Positions 1-10,126 of a stretch of 64,000 bases of DNA are shown in pieces. Source of the DNA: SHWC01 sp050173345 (GTDB lineage: Bacteria; Pseudomonadota; Alphaproteobacteria; UBA828); contig JBFXKW010000004.1 in the NCBI GenBank assembly GCA_050173345.1, forward strand, positions 62,001 to 126,000. The letters run 5' to 3'. How positions within the stretch are numbered: the stretch's first letter is position 1; every line of letters starts with the position of its first letter. Below the pieces are notes generated by a model. It was given only the letters and a program-made list of their open reading frames with translations. It was not told the DNA's origin and searched no databases. A program made the translations under genes and the position numbers.

Positions 1-336
1 GGCATCGCCTCGCTCGCGCCCTTCTTCGAGCGCATCGCGCGCGCCTATCTGATCGGCGAGGCCGAGGCCGAGTTCGCGGCGACCCTCGAAGGCCGCGTGC
101 CCTATCGGCGCTGCGGCACGCTGGCAAGTGCAATCGAGGCCGCCCGCGAGGACGCCCGCCGCGACGGCCGGGCCGCGCCGGTGGTGCTGCTCTCGCCGGC
201 CTGCGCCTCCTATGACCAGTTCGCCAATTTCGAGGCGCGCGGCGAGGCGTTCCGCACCCTCGTCACCGCGCTCTCCAACCATGCCGCGCCCGGGCCGGAG
301 CGTTCGGGCGCGCCGCTGCGGAGGGCGGCGCCGTGA
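1..336 (+). CDS. murD: MurD, UDP-N-acetylmuramoylalanine-D-glutamate ligase, 3' end only
   Basis: The window opens inside this gene; about 111 C-terminal codons are present in frame 1. MurD is the cytoplasmic ATP-dependent ligase that adds D-glutamate to UDP-MurNAc-L-Ala. What is visible is the C-terminal ligase domain, including the motif LLSPACASYDQFANFEARGE, typical of MurD where the Ser and the DQF stretch contact the D-Glu/nucleotide region. The stop overlaps the start of ftsW, as expected in a dcw cluster. The N-terminal and central ATP-binding domains lie outside the window. Identification rests on this motif and on the gene order. Confidence 0.93.
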   Translation, partial: GIASLAPFFERIARAYLIGEAEAEFAATLEGRVPYRRCGTLASAIEAAREDARRDGRAAPVVLLSPACASYDQFANFEARGEAFRTLVTALSNHAAPGPERSGAPLRRAAP

Positions 337-1463
337 TGATGCTCGCGCGCCAGGCCGACCGCAGCCTGCTCGGCCGCTGGTGGTGGTCGATCGACCGCTG
401 GACCCTGATCGCGCTCGCTTTGCTCGCCGCGATCGGTGCCATCCTGACCATGGCGGCCGGGCCGGCGGCCGCGCAGCGCGTGGGCTTGAGCCCGCTGCAC
501 TTCGTGCGGCACCAGTTCATGTTCCTGGTGCCGGCGCTCTTCGTGCTGTTCGGCGTCTCGCTGCTGAGCCCGAAGAGCATCCGGCGGATCGGCGTCCTCG
601 GCTTCCTGATCGGCCTCGGGCTGGTCGGCCTCACCGTGCTGCTCGGCAACGACGTCAAGGGCTCGAGCCGCTGGATCAGCCTCGCGGGCGTGACCATCCA
701 GCCCTCCGAGTTCGTCAAGCCCTGCCTCGCGGTGACCGCCGCCTGGGTGCTCTCGCTCGCCCGCGAGAAGCCGGAGGTGCCCGGCCGCCTGATCGCCGCC
801 GTGCTCTATGTCGGGGTCTGCGGCCTGCTCCTGCTGCAGCCGGATTTCGGCATGGCGGTCGTGGTCGCGGCGATCGGCTTCGTGCAGTTCTTCCTGGCCG
901 GCCTGCCGCTGATCTGGGTGCTGGTCGCGGTCGCCTTCGTGATCGGCGGCGGCTTCGGCGCCTATACGCTGCTGCCTCATGTCGCGGCGCGCATCGACGG
1001 CCATTTCGACCCGGCGAACAGCGACACCTACCAGGTCGACATCTCGATGCGCGCCTTGCAGAGCGGCGGGCTGTTCGGCCGCGGCCCGGGCGAGGGCTCG
1101 GTCAAGAACCTGCTGCCCGATTCGCATACCGATTTCGTGTTCGCGGTCGCCGGCGAAGAGCTCGGCCTGCTCGCCTGCCTCGGCATCGTCGGGCTGTTCG
1201 GCTTCGTCGTGCTGCGCGGCTTCTCGCGCGCCTTCAAGGATACCAGCCTGTTCGTGATGCTCGCGGTGTCCGGCCTGCTCACCCAGTTCGGCCTGCAGGC
1301 GCTGATCAATATGGGCGTGACCATGCGCCTGCTGCCGGCCAAGGGCATGACCTTGCCGCTGATCTCCTATGGCGGCTCTTCACTCATTGCAACGGCGCTC
1401 GCCATGGGCATGGTGCTGGCGCTGACGCGCGAGCGCCCCGCGGCGTGGAAGGGGCTCGCATGA
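333..1463 (+). CDS. ftsW: FtsW, SEDS-family septal peptidoglycan glycosyltransferase
   Basis: FtsW is an integral membrane SEDS protein that polymerises lipid II at the septum together with FtsI. The 376-residue product has about ten hydrophobic segments, a family-typical WISLAGVTIQPSEFVK motif near residues 112-127, an extracellular loop with QVDISMRALQSGGLFGRGPG, and the C-terminal GMTLPLISYGGSS signature near 338-350, all diagnostic for SEDS proteins. The reading frame begins GTG-ATG-ATG at 333/336/339; the GTG and first ATG overlap the murD stop, so translational coupling is likely and the exact start codon is not decided. The 3' end overlaps murG by 4 nt. FtsW rather than RodA is inferred from the dcw context. 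Confidence 0.96.
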   Translation: MMMLARQADRSLLGRWWWSIDRWTLIALALLAAIGAILTMAAGPAAAQRVGLSPLHFVRHQFMFLVPALFVLFGVSLLSPKSIRRIGVLGFLIGLGLVGLTVLLGNDVKGSSRWISLAGVTIQPSEFVKPCLAVTAAWVLSLAREKPEVPGRLIAAVLYVGVCGLLLLQPDFGMAVVVAAIGFVQFFLAGLPLIWVLVAVAFVIGGGFGAYTLLPHVAARIDGHFDPANSDTYQVDISMRALQSGGLFGRGPGEGSVKNLLPDSHTDFVFAVAGEELGLLACLGIVGLFGFVVLRGFSRAFKDTSLFVMLAVSGLLTQFGLQALINMGVTMRLLPAKGMTLPLISYGGSSLIATALAMGMVLALTRERPAAWKGLA

Positions 1464-2586
1464 GCGGCGCGCGGGAAGCAGGCTTGATCGCGCTCGCGGC
1501 CGGCGGCACCGGCGGCCACGTCTTCCCGGCGCAGGCGCTCGCCGCGACGCTCGATGCACGCGGCCATAGGCTCGCGCTGCTCACCGATGCGCGCGGGCAC
1601 CGTTACGGTGGCGTGCTCGACCGCATCGAGAGCCACCCGATCCGCTCGGCTTCTCCTTCGGCGCGGGGGGTCGCCGCGAAGCTCGGCGCGCTCTTCCGCC
1701 TCATGATCGGCACGCGCGAGGCGAAGCGTTTGCTCGCCAGGCTCAAGCCCGGCGCGGTGGTCGGCTTCGGCGGCTATGCCTCGGTGCCACCGGTGCTCGC
1801 CGCCTGCCGGCTCGGCATCCCGACCGTGATCCACGAGCAGAACGCCGTGCTCGGCCGCGCCAACCGCCTGCTCGCCCGCCGGGTCGACCGGCTGGCGACC
1901 TCGTTCCCGACCACGCTCCGCGTGCCGGCGCGCGCGAAGGGCCGCATCGTCTGCACCGGCAACCCGGTGCGCCCGCCGATCGCCGAGGTCGGCGGGACGC
2001 CCTATCGCGCGCCCGGTCCCGAGGACCGGATCAACCTCCTGATCTTCGGCGGCAGCCAGGGGGCGCGGGCGCTCTCGACGCTGGTGCCGGCGGCGCTCGC
2101 GCAATTGCCACAGCCGGTGCGGCAGCGCCTCCAGGTCGTGCAGCAATGCCGGCCCGAGGATCTGAACGAGGTGGCGACCACCTATCAGGCCGCCGGCATC
2201 GCCGCCGAGTGCGACCGCTTCTTCGAGGACATGGCGGCGCGCCTCGGCGCAGCCCACCTCGTCATCGCGCGCGCCGGCGCCTCGACCGTCGCCGAGCTCG
2301 CCGCTGCCGGCCGGCCGAGCATCCTGATCCCCTACCCCCATGCGCTCGACGACCATCAGAGCGCCAACGCCCGCGCGCTCGAAGCCGCCGGCGCCGCCTG
2401 GCTCATGGCGCAGGACCGGCTCACCACCGAAGGGCTCGCCGCCGCCATCGCCGGACTGCTCGATGCGCCAGAGCGCCTCGCGGCAGCAGCGGCGGCGGCG
2501 CTCGGTTTCGCCCGCGCCGACGCGGCGCGCGCGCTCGCCGACATCGTCGAGGCCCTCGCCAAGCCAGCCGACCGGAGCGCCGCGCC

Positions 2587-2590
<4 letters not shown>
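1460..2590 (+). CDS. murG: MurG, lipid II synthase (GlcNAc transferase)
   Basis: MurG transfers GlcNAc from UDP-GlcNAc to lipid I on the inner face of the cytoplasmic membrane, giving lipid II. The 376-residue protein has the N-terminal glycine-rich loop GGTGGH (residues 15-20), the second loop GFGGYASVP, the conserved HEQNAVLGRANR stretch, and the C-terminal GGSQGA and RAGASTVAELAAAGRPSILIPYP donor-site motifs of GT28 enzymes. The ATG at 1460 overlaps the ftsW stop (ATGA); a much longer open frame upstream is an out-of-frame artefact over ftsW. The stop overlaps the murC start by 4 nt. Confidence 0.97.
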
Positions 2591-4019
<1,429 letters not shown>

Positions 4020-4023
<4 letters not shown>

Positions 4024-5003
4024 TGGCGGTGCGCCAAGCCGCGACATCGCTGATCGACCGGCTGCCGCCGGTCCGCGGCCGCCTGAGCGCGAACGCGCCG
4101 CTCGACCGCTTCACCTGGTTCCGCGTCGGCGGCCCGGCCGAGGTGATGTTCCGCCCGGCCGATGCGGACGACCTCGCCGCCTTCCTCGCCGCCAAGCCGG
4201 ACGACGTGCCGGCCACGGTGATCGGCGTCGGCTCCAACCTCCTGGTGCGCGACGGCGGCGTGCCCGGCGTGGTGATCCGGCTCGGCGGGCCGTTCGCCCT
4301 CGTCGAGACCGAGCAGCGCGACGGCCGCCGGCTGGTGCACGCCGGCGCCGGCGCGCTCGACCTCAACGTGGCGCTCACCGCCTGCGAGGCCGGCATCGCC
4401 GGGCTCGAATTCCTGAGCGGCATACCGGGCACCATCGGCGGCGCGCTGCGCATGAACGGCGGCGCCTTCGGCAGCGAGATGGCGGCGGTGACGCGCGAGG
4501 CCGAGACGCTCGACGGCAAGGGCGCGCGGCATCGTCTCGGCCCGGCGCAGCTCGGCTTCAGCTACCGCCATTCGGCGGTGCCGGCGGATCACATCTTCAT
4601 CCGCGCGACGCTCGAAGGCCAGGCCGGCGAGCGCGAAGCGATCAAGGCGCGCATGGACGCGATCGCGGCCGAGCGCGCCGCGAGCCAGCCTTTGCGCACG
4701 CGCACCGGCGGCAGCACCTTCACCAACCCGAGCGGGCCCGAGGCCAAGGGCAGGCGCGCCTGGGAGCTGATCGACGCCGCCGGCTGCCGGGGCCTGCGCC
4801 GCGGCGGCGCCATGGTCTCGGAGAAGCACTGCAACTTCCTGATCAACACCGGCGAGGCCAGCGCGGCCGATATCGAGGGCCTTGGCGAGGAGGTGCGCCG
4901 GCGCGTCTTCGAGACGAGCGGCGTCCGCCTCGAATGGGAAATCCGCCGCATCGGCGTGCCGCTGCCGGCTGGCCCCCGCCGCGCCGAGGGAGCCGCGCCA
5001 TGA
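4020..5003 (+). CDS. murB: MurB, UDP-N-acetylenolpyruvoylglucosamine reductase
   Basis: MurB is the FAD- and NADPH-dependent reductase that turns UDP-GlcNAc-enolpyruvate into UDP-MurNAc. The 327-residue product contains the FAD-binding FTWFRVGGPAEVMF near the N terminus, the GVGSNLLVRDGGVPG loop, the GIPGTIGGALRMNGGAFG motif, the RTGGSTFTNP stretch with the catalytic Ser, and a C-terminal GAMVSEKHCNFLIN. The absence of the extra C-terminal insert of E. coli MurB puts it in the shorter type II group. Two tandem ATGs at 4020 and 4023 overlap the murC stop; an open frame from 3951 reads back into murC and is rejected. Confidence 0.96.
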
Positions 5004-5911
5004 CCAAGCATGTCGCGGTGCTGATGGGCGGCTTCTCGGTGGAGCGCGAGGTCTCTCTGGTCAGCGGCGAAGCGGTGACGAAAGCGCTCGAAGCCGCGGG
5101 CTACCGGGCGACACCGGTCGACGTCGCGCACGATGTCGCGGCCGTGCTCGCCGCGCTCAAGCCGGACGTCGCGTTCAACGCGCTGCATGGGCGCTTCGGC
5201 GAGGACGGCTGCATCCAGGGCGTGCTCGAGTTCCTCGGCATCCCCTACACCCATTCGGGCGTGCTCGCCTCCGCGATCGCCATGCACAAGCCGACCGCGA
5301 AGCGGCTGTTCGTCGATGCCGGCCTGCCCTGCCCCGAGGGCAGCATCATGCTGCGCACCGAGGTGCTCAACGGCAAGCTCAGGAAGCCCTTCGTCATCAA
5401 GCCGCTCAACGAGGGCTCGAGCGTCGGCGTGCGCATCGTCTTCGAGGGCGACAACCTGGCGCCGCTCGAAGGCAAGAACTGGCCGTTCGGCGAGCAGGTG
5501 CTGGTCGAGCGCTACATCCCGGGCCGCGAGGTGCAGGTCGCGGTGATGGGCGACCGCGCGCTCGGCGCGATCGAGATTCGCCCCGAGGGCCGCTTCTACG
5601 ACTACGAGGCGAAATACACCGCCGGCCGCGCCAAGCACCTGATGCCGGCGCCGATCCACCCGGATGCCTATGAGCGCGCGCTCGACATCGCGCTGAGCGC
5701 GCATCGCACCGTCGGCTGCCGCGGCGTGAGCCGCGCCGACCTGCGCTATGACGATACCGCCGGCGAGCCCGGCGACTTCTATCTGCTCGAAATCAACACC
5801 CAGCCGGGCATGACCCCGCTCTCGCTGGTGCCCGAGATCGCCGCCGATGTCGGCATCGACTTCGGCGCGCTGGTGCGCTGGCTCGTCGAGAACGCAAGAT
5901 GCGACAGTTGA
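5000..5911 (+). CDS. ddl: D-alanine-D-alanine ligase
   Basis: Ddl makes the D-Ala-D-Ala dipeptide for the cell wall precursor. The 303-residue ATP-grasp protein shows VLMGGFSVEREVSLVSG at the N terminus, FNALHGRFGEDGCIQG near residue 60, the active-site region KPLNEGSSVGV, the substrate residue in CRGVSRADLRYD, and the metal-binding EINTQPGMTPLSLVPE. The 303-residue length and dcw location are those of DdlB-type enzymes. The ATG overlaps the murB stop. The 3' end overlaps the ftsQ start by 13 nt, so expression is probably coupled. Confidence 0.96.
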   Translation: MTKHVAVLMGGFSVEREVSLVSGEAVTKALEAAGYRATPVDVAHDVAAVLAALKPDVAFNALHGRFGEDGCIQGVLEFLGIPYTHSGVLASAIAMHKPTAKRLFVDAGLPCPEGSIMLRTEVLNGKLRKPFVIKPLNEGSSVGVRIVFEGDNLAPLEGKNWPFGEQVLVERYIPGREVQVAVMGDRALGAIEIRPEGRFYDYEAKYTAGRAKHLMPAPIHPDAYERALDIALSAHRTVGCRGVSRADLRYDDTAGEPGDFYLLEINTQPGMTPLSLVPEIAADVGIDFGALVRWLVENARCDS

Positions 5912-6855
5912 GCTTCGAAGACCGGCTGCTCCCCGACGCCGAGGGGAAGAAGCGCAAGAAGCGGGCGAAGCGGCCGAGCCTGAAGCGCGGCCGCGCGCGC
6001 CAGGCTGCCGCCGCCACGCCGCGGACGCGGCTCGGCCAGGCCTGGGCGCTGCTGCGCGCGGGCGGCCGCTTCGTCGCAGCGCAGCGCCGGCGCACGCTGG
6101 TCGGCGCGGCGGCCGGCGTGCTGGGCGGCGCCTTCGCCATCTACCTGGCGGCGGGCGGCGCGAGCCGGCTCGGCGAGGCGATCGGCACCGGCATCGCGGA
6201 GGCCGCGGCCGATGCCGGCTACACCCTGCAAAATGTCTATGCCGAGGGCCGCCGCACGGTGCCGGTCGGCACCGTGCTCGACACGCTCGGCGTCAAGCGC
6301 GGCATGGCGACCCTCGCCATTGACGTCGATGCGGCGCGCGAGCGGCTGGAGGCGCTCGAATGGGTGCGCTCGGCCTCGGTCGAGCGCCGCCTGCCCGATA
6401 CGCTGATGGTGCGCATCGTCGAGCGCCAGCCGCTCGCGCTCTGGCAGAACGACGGCAAGCTCACGCTGATCGACCGCGACGGCATCGCGTTCGGCGCCGG
6501 CGACGTGACGCGCTACGCCCATCTGCCGCTCGTGGTCGGCGCGGGCGCCGACAAGGCGGCGCCGCGCCTGTTCGATGCCATGGCGGTGCACCCGGTGCTG
6601 TTCAAGCGGGTGGTCGCCGCGATCTGGGTCGGCGAGCGGCGCTGGAACCTGCGCTTCGACAGCGGGCTGGAAGCGCGCCTGCCCGAGGGCGACGTCGACA
6701 TCGCCTGGGCGCGCCTCGGCGACCTGGTGGCGACCCGCGGGCTCCTGGAGCGGCCGGTCCTGGCGGTCGATCTCAGGCTCGCCGACCGCACTGTCATCCG
6801 CATGAAGGGCGACCCGGCCTCGCCCGCGAACAAGGCCGATCAGGGGACGACATGA
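5899..6855 (+). CDS. ftsQ: FtsQ, divisome protein
   Basis: FtsQ is a bitopic inner-membrane protein linking cytoplasmic and periplasmic divisome parts. The 318-residue product has a strongly basic cytoplasmic N terminus (KKRKKRAKR near 17-25), one membrane segment at about 67-86, and then a POTRA-like region beginning around residue 100 (YTLQNVYAEGRRTVPVG) followed by the FtsQ/DivIB domain with LEALEWVRSASVERRLPDTL. The start lies inside the ddl 3' end. The stop TGA at 6853-6855 overlaps an ATG at 6852 that opens a short frame leading into ftsA (see next entries). Confidence 0.93.
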   Translation: MRQLSFEDRLLPDAEGKKRKKRAKRPSLKRGRARQAAAATPRTRLGQAWALLRAGGRFVAAQRRRTLVGAAAGVLGGAFAIYLAAGGASRLGEAIGTGIAEAAADAGYTLQNVYAEGRRTVPVGTVLDTLGVKRGMATLAIDVDAARERLEALEWVRSASVERRLPDTLMVRIVERQPLALWQNDGKLTLIDRDGIAFGAGDVTRYAHLPLVVGAGADKAAPRLFDAMAVHPVLFKRVVAAIWVGERRWNLRFDSGLEARLPEGDVDIAWARLGDLVATRGLLERPVLAVDLRLADRTVIRMKGDPASPANKADQGTT

Positions 6856-6887
6856 AGCTTCAGCCACAGAAGAAACGGCCATGGTGA
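6852..6887 (+). other. 11-codon overlapping frame at the ftsQ/ftsA junction; possible true ftsA N terminus, frame-shifted
   Basis: An ATG at 6852 overlaps the ftsQ stop in the ATGA arrangement used by several genes upstream, and it has a good ribosome site (AGGGGA, 6842-6847). It encodes MKLQPQKKRPW and stops at 6885. The accepted ftsA frame begins only at 6881, one base out of register, with no clear ribosome site. FtsA proteins of this class usually carry a short basic N-terminal stretch directly before the GLDVGTTKV motif, which this peptide would supply. Either ftsA is reached by a -1 shift or reinitiation, or one base is missing in the assembly. Confidence 0.5.
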
Positions 6888-8113
6888 TCACGGGACTCGA
6901 CGTCGGAACGACCAAGGTGACCTGCTTCATCGCGCGCCGCGAGGGTGTGGACGACGTCCGCATCATCGGCATCGGCCACGAGGCGGCGCGCGGCATGAAG
7001 GCGGGCATCGTGACCGATCTCGCCGCCGCCGAGCAGGCGATCCGCCGCGCGGTCGAGCGCGCCGAGCGGATGGCCGAGACTCGGGCGCGCGAAGTCTACG
7101 TCTCTCTCTCTGGCGGAAGCCCCGAATCGCGCTATACGGAGAGCGCGGTTTCGCTCGGGGGACAGGAGATTGACGACGACGTGATACAGCGCGCCTTCGA
7201 CGGCCTCACGCCGGAGGGTCGCGCCGGCGATCGGGATACGATCCACGCCATACCGATCCAGTACGAGATCGACGGTGCCCGCGGCATCCGCAACCCGCGC
7301 GGCATGACCGGACGCCGGCTCGGCGTGCGGCTGCATCTGGTCTCGGTCACCCACGGCGCGCTGCGCAACCTGATCACCTGCCTGCGCCGCCTCGATCTGG
7401 AAGTCGCAGCCCCGGTGGTGGCCGGCTATGCATCGGGGCTTGCCTGCCTGGTCGAGGACGAGCTCGACCTCGGCGTCGCGGCGATCGACATGGGCGGCGG
7501 CACCACGAGCCTCGCCATCTTCAGCGGCGGCGCGCTCGTGCATGCCGAGTCCTTCCCGATCGGCGGCTGGCACGTCACCAACGACATCGCGCGCGGGCTT
7601 TCGACGCCGATCCAGAGCGCCGAGCAGGTCAAGCGGCTCTATGCGAGCGCGATCGGCGGCCCGCGCGACGCGCGCGAGCTGATCGAGGTGCCGCAGCTCG
7701 GCGAGGACCTGCCGGCCTCCAGCATCCAGGTGCCGCGCACGCTGCTCGTCGGCATCGTCAGGCCGCGGCTCGAAGAGATCTTCGAGCTGCTGCGCGACCG
7801 GCTCGATTCGTCGGGCTTCGCCGATGCCGCCGGGCGGCGCGTCGTCATCACCGGCGGCGCGAGCCAGATCGAGGGCATCCGCGACCTCGCCGGCCAGGTG
7901 CTGGAGAAGCAGATCCGCCTGGCCCGGCCGCTGCCGGTGCCGGGCCTCGCGCACTCGACGACCGGGCCGGAATACGCCGCGGCGACCGGCCTCCTGATCT
8001 ACGCCGGACGAAACCAGGCGAGCCTCCAGCCGCGCCGCGTGCGGCGCGAGCTGAGGCGCCGGCCGGAGAATCCGCTCGGGCGGATCGGCCATTGGCTGAA
8101 GGAGAATTTCTGA
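6881..8113 (+). CDS. ftsA: FtsA, actin-like membrane tether for FtsZ
   Basis: FtsA is an actin-fold ATPase that anchors FtsZ filaments to the membrane and recruits later divisome proteins. The 410-residue product shows the phosphate-1 loop GLDVGTTKVTCFIA (residues 5-18), the SHS2 1C domain with KAGIVTDLAAAEQAIRRAVE and the VSLSGG stretch, the phosphate-2 motif AAIDMGGGTTSLAIF, the adenosine motif VITGGASQIEGI, and a C-terminal amphipathic tail GRIGHWLKENF, the membrane-targeting sequence. The ATG at 6881 is the first in this frame but lacks a clear ribosome site; the better-placed ATG at 6852 is out of frame. About 100 nt separate it from ftsZ. Confidence 0.95.
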   Translation: MVITGLDVGTTKVTCFIARREGVDDVRIIGIGHEAARGMKAGIVTDLAAAEQAIRRAVERAERMAETRAREVYVSLSGGSPESRYTESAVSLGGQEIDDDVIQRAFDGLTPEGRAGDRDTIHAIPIQYEIDGARGIRNPRGMTGRRLGVRLHLVSVTHGALRNLITCLRRLDLEVAAPVVAGYASGLACLVEDELDLGVAAIDMGGGTTSLAIFSGGALVHAESFPIGGWHVTNDIARGLSTPIQSAEQVKRLYASAIGGPRDARELIEVPQLGEDLPASSIQVPRTLLVGIVRPRLEEIFELLRDRLDSSGFADAAGRRVVITGGASQIEGIRDLAGQVLEKQIRLARPLPVPGLAHSTTGPEYAAATGLLIYAGRNQASLQPRRVRRELRRRPENPLGRIGHWLKENF

Positions 8114-8212
8114 TGCGGACGCTCCCAATCACCGACGCCACAAACAAACCGACGCATCGCTGCAGAGAGACGATGAGGGCTCAACCGAACGGGATCATGA
8201 CTGGAGGTCACC

Positions 8213-9946
8213 ATGTCCATTGAGTTCAAGCCTGAACCCCGCGAGGGCAGGCCGCGCATCACCGTGATTGGCGTCGGCGGCGCTGGTGGGAACGCGGTCA
8301 ACAACATGATCGCGGGCAAGCTCGAAGGCGTCGAGTTCGTGGCCGCGAACACCGACGCCCAGAGCATCGAACAGTCGCTCGCCGAGCACCGCATCCAGCT
8401 CGGCGCCAGCATCACGCACGGCCTTGGCGCGGGCGCGCGGCCCGACATCGGCAAGGTCGCCGCCGAGGAAGCGGTCAACGAGATCCAACGCTATCTCGAC
8501 GGCAACAACATGGTGTTCATCGCCGCCGGCATGGGCGGCGGCACCGGCACCGGCGCGGCCCCGGTGATCGCCCGCACCGCCCAGGAGCAGGGCATCCTGA
8601 CGGTCGGCGTGGTCACCAAGCCCTTCCAGTTCGAGGGCATGCACCGCATGAAGCTCGCCGAGCAGGGCATCCTCGAGCTGCAGAAGTTCGTCGATACCCT
8701 GATCGTGATCCCGAACCAGAACCTGTTCCGGGTCGCGAACGAGCGCACCACCTTCGCCGACGCCTTCAAGCTCGCCGACGACGTGCTGCACGCCGGCGTG
8801 CGCGGCGTCACCGACCTGATGGTCAATCCGGGCCTGATCAACCTCGACTTCGCCGACGTGCGCACGGTGATGGAGGAGATGGGCAAGGCCATGATGGGCA
8901 CCGGCGAGGCGGACGGCGAGAACCGCGCGATCGAGGCCGCCGAGGCCGCGATCAACAACCCGCTGCTCGACAACGCCTCGATCGAGGGCGCGCGCGGCGT
9001 GCTGATCAACATCAGCGGCGCCGCGGACATGACGCTCCACGAGGTCGACCTCGCGGCCAGCCGCATCTGCAAGGAGGTCGACGAGAACGCCAACGTCATC
9101 TTCGGCGCGCGGCTCGACCCGAGCCTCGAAGGCTGCATGCGCGTCGCGGTGATCGCGACCGGCATCGACGCGCTCAGGGAGCAGGAGCCGGTGCCGACCG
9201 AGAAGGTCTACGTGCTCGGCAGCACGCCGCGCCGCCAGAGCGCATCGGCCGGCCTCGCGCCGGTGGCCCAGCTCGACCAACCGGCGCCGGCCGCCGAGCT
9301 TGCCGCCGCCGCGCCGGCCGAACCGCCCGCGGCTCAGCCGGAACCCGCCGCGATGGCGAGCATGGCCGTCGAGGCCCCGGCCGAGCGGCCGGCCGCGGAG
9401 GAAGCGTACGAGCGGGTCGAAGTCCCGGCCGTCGCGGCGCGCGCCGCCGTGGAGGCGAGCCTGCCGCTCGAAGCGCCGGTCCGCACCGCCGCGAGCCGGC
9501 CGGAACGCGCCGAGGCGGCCAGCGCGCCGGCCCCGGCGCCGCGGCAGAGCGCCAATGCGGGCTTCGTCCCGCCGCCGCCGGTCGAGCCGCCCATGCGGCC
9601 GGTCCGCGAGGCGGCAACCGTGCGGCCCGACCCGGTGGCGGCGGCGGACATGGTGAACGCCGGCCGCCAGCAGGCGAAGCGGAGCGTCGGCCTGTTCCAG
9701 CGCATCACGGGCGCCTCGGCGCGCGACCGGCGCGAGGGCGAAGCCATGCCCGCCGCGCCGGCACCGGCACCGGCACCGGCCCCAGCGGCGGCGGCACGCG
9801 CCGCCGAGCCGCCGGCGACGCGCGAGCCGCAGCTCAGCAACCTCAGCCGCCCCGCGGCCAGGGCGTCGGGCGAGGCCGCGAGGCCGAGCCAGCCGGCGGA
9901 GGATCCGCTCGAGATTCCGGCCTTCCTGCGCCGCCAGGCGAACTAG
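8213..9946 (+). CDS. ftsZ: FtsZ, tubulin-like division GTPase with a long linker
   Basis: FtsZ polymerises into the Z ring that organises septation. The 577-residue product has a GTPase core in roughly residues 15-325, with GVGGAGGNAVNNM (20-32) and the tubulin signature GGGTGTG (108-114), and a T7-loop NLDFADVRTVM. Residues from about 330 to 560 form a low-complexity Ala/Pro/Glu-rich linker, far longer than in E. coli FtsZ (383 residues total), and the last residues DPLEIPAFLRRQAN are the conserved C-terminal peptide that binds FtsA and other partners. A strong ribosome site (GGAGGT) precedes the ATG. It is the last gene before the terminator at 10006-10053. Confidence 0.98.
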   Translation: MSIEFKPEPREGRPRITVIGVGGAGGNAVNNMIAGKLEGVEFVAANTDAQSIEQSLAEHRIQLGASITHGLGAGARPDIGKVAAEEAVNEIQRYLDGNNMVFIAAGMGGGTGTGAAPVIARTAQEQGILTVGVVTKPFQFEGMHRMKLAEQGILELQKFVDTLIVIPNQNLFRVANERTTFADAFKLADDVLHAGVRGVTDLMVNPGLINLDFADVRTVMEEMGKAMMGTGEADGENRAIEAAEAAINNPLLDNASIEGARGVLINISGAADMTLHEVDLAASRICKEVDENANVIFGARLDPSLEGCMRVAVIATGIDALREQEPVPTEKVYVLGSTPRRQSASAGLAPVAQLDQPAPAAELAAAAPAEPPAAQPEPAAMASMAVEAPAERPAAEEAYERVEVPAVAARAAVEASLPLEAPVRTAASRPERAEAASAPAPAPRQSANAGFVPPPPVEPPMRPVREAATVRPDPVAAADMVNAGRQQAKRSVGLFQRITGASARDRREGEAMPAAPAPAPAPAPAAAARAAEPPATREPQLSNLSRPAARASGEAARPSQPAEDPLEIPAFLRRQAN

Positions 9947-9976
9947 GGAGCGCCGCCTTCGGGAAGGGGTCCATCC

Positions 9977-9991
9977 GTTACATTTCGTAAC
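9977..9991. repeat. Short inverted repeat between ftsZ and its terminator
   Basis: GTTAC and GTAAC, five bases each, are separated by five bases. The dyad lies 30 nt after the ftsZ stop and just before the terminator hairpin. It could be an operator for a promoter serving lpxC or chance; no promoter boxes are convincing here. Confidence 0.25.
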
Positions 9992-10005
9992 AAACCGTGA
10001 TTTGT

Positions 10006-10053
10006 GCGCTCCAGGGGCAATTGCTACAAGCCCCTGGAGCGCGCAGCTTTTTT
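10006..10053 (+). terminator. Rho-independent terminator after ftsZ
   Basis: A perfect 13-bp stem (GCGCTCCAGGGGC at 10006-10018 with its complement at 10030-10042) encloses an 11-nt loop. Five bases later comes a run of six T (10048-10053). This is the strongest intrinsic terminator in the window and probably ends the dcw transcript. It lies inside the longest open frame of lpxC, which argues for a later lpxC start. Confidence 0.88.
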
Positions 10054-10126
10054 GGGGTTAACGACCGTGGATTCGCGCGCTTCCGACCACACCATCAGCG
10101 TCGCTGAGCCGGACATCCCGCCCCTC

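Noticed and set aside
9740..9800. GGCACC-type tandem repeat in the 3' part of ftsZ
   Set aside because: It encodes Pro-Ala repeats of the FtsZ linker; ordinary low-complexity coding sequence in this clade, not a separate element.
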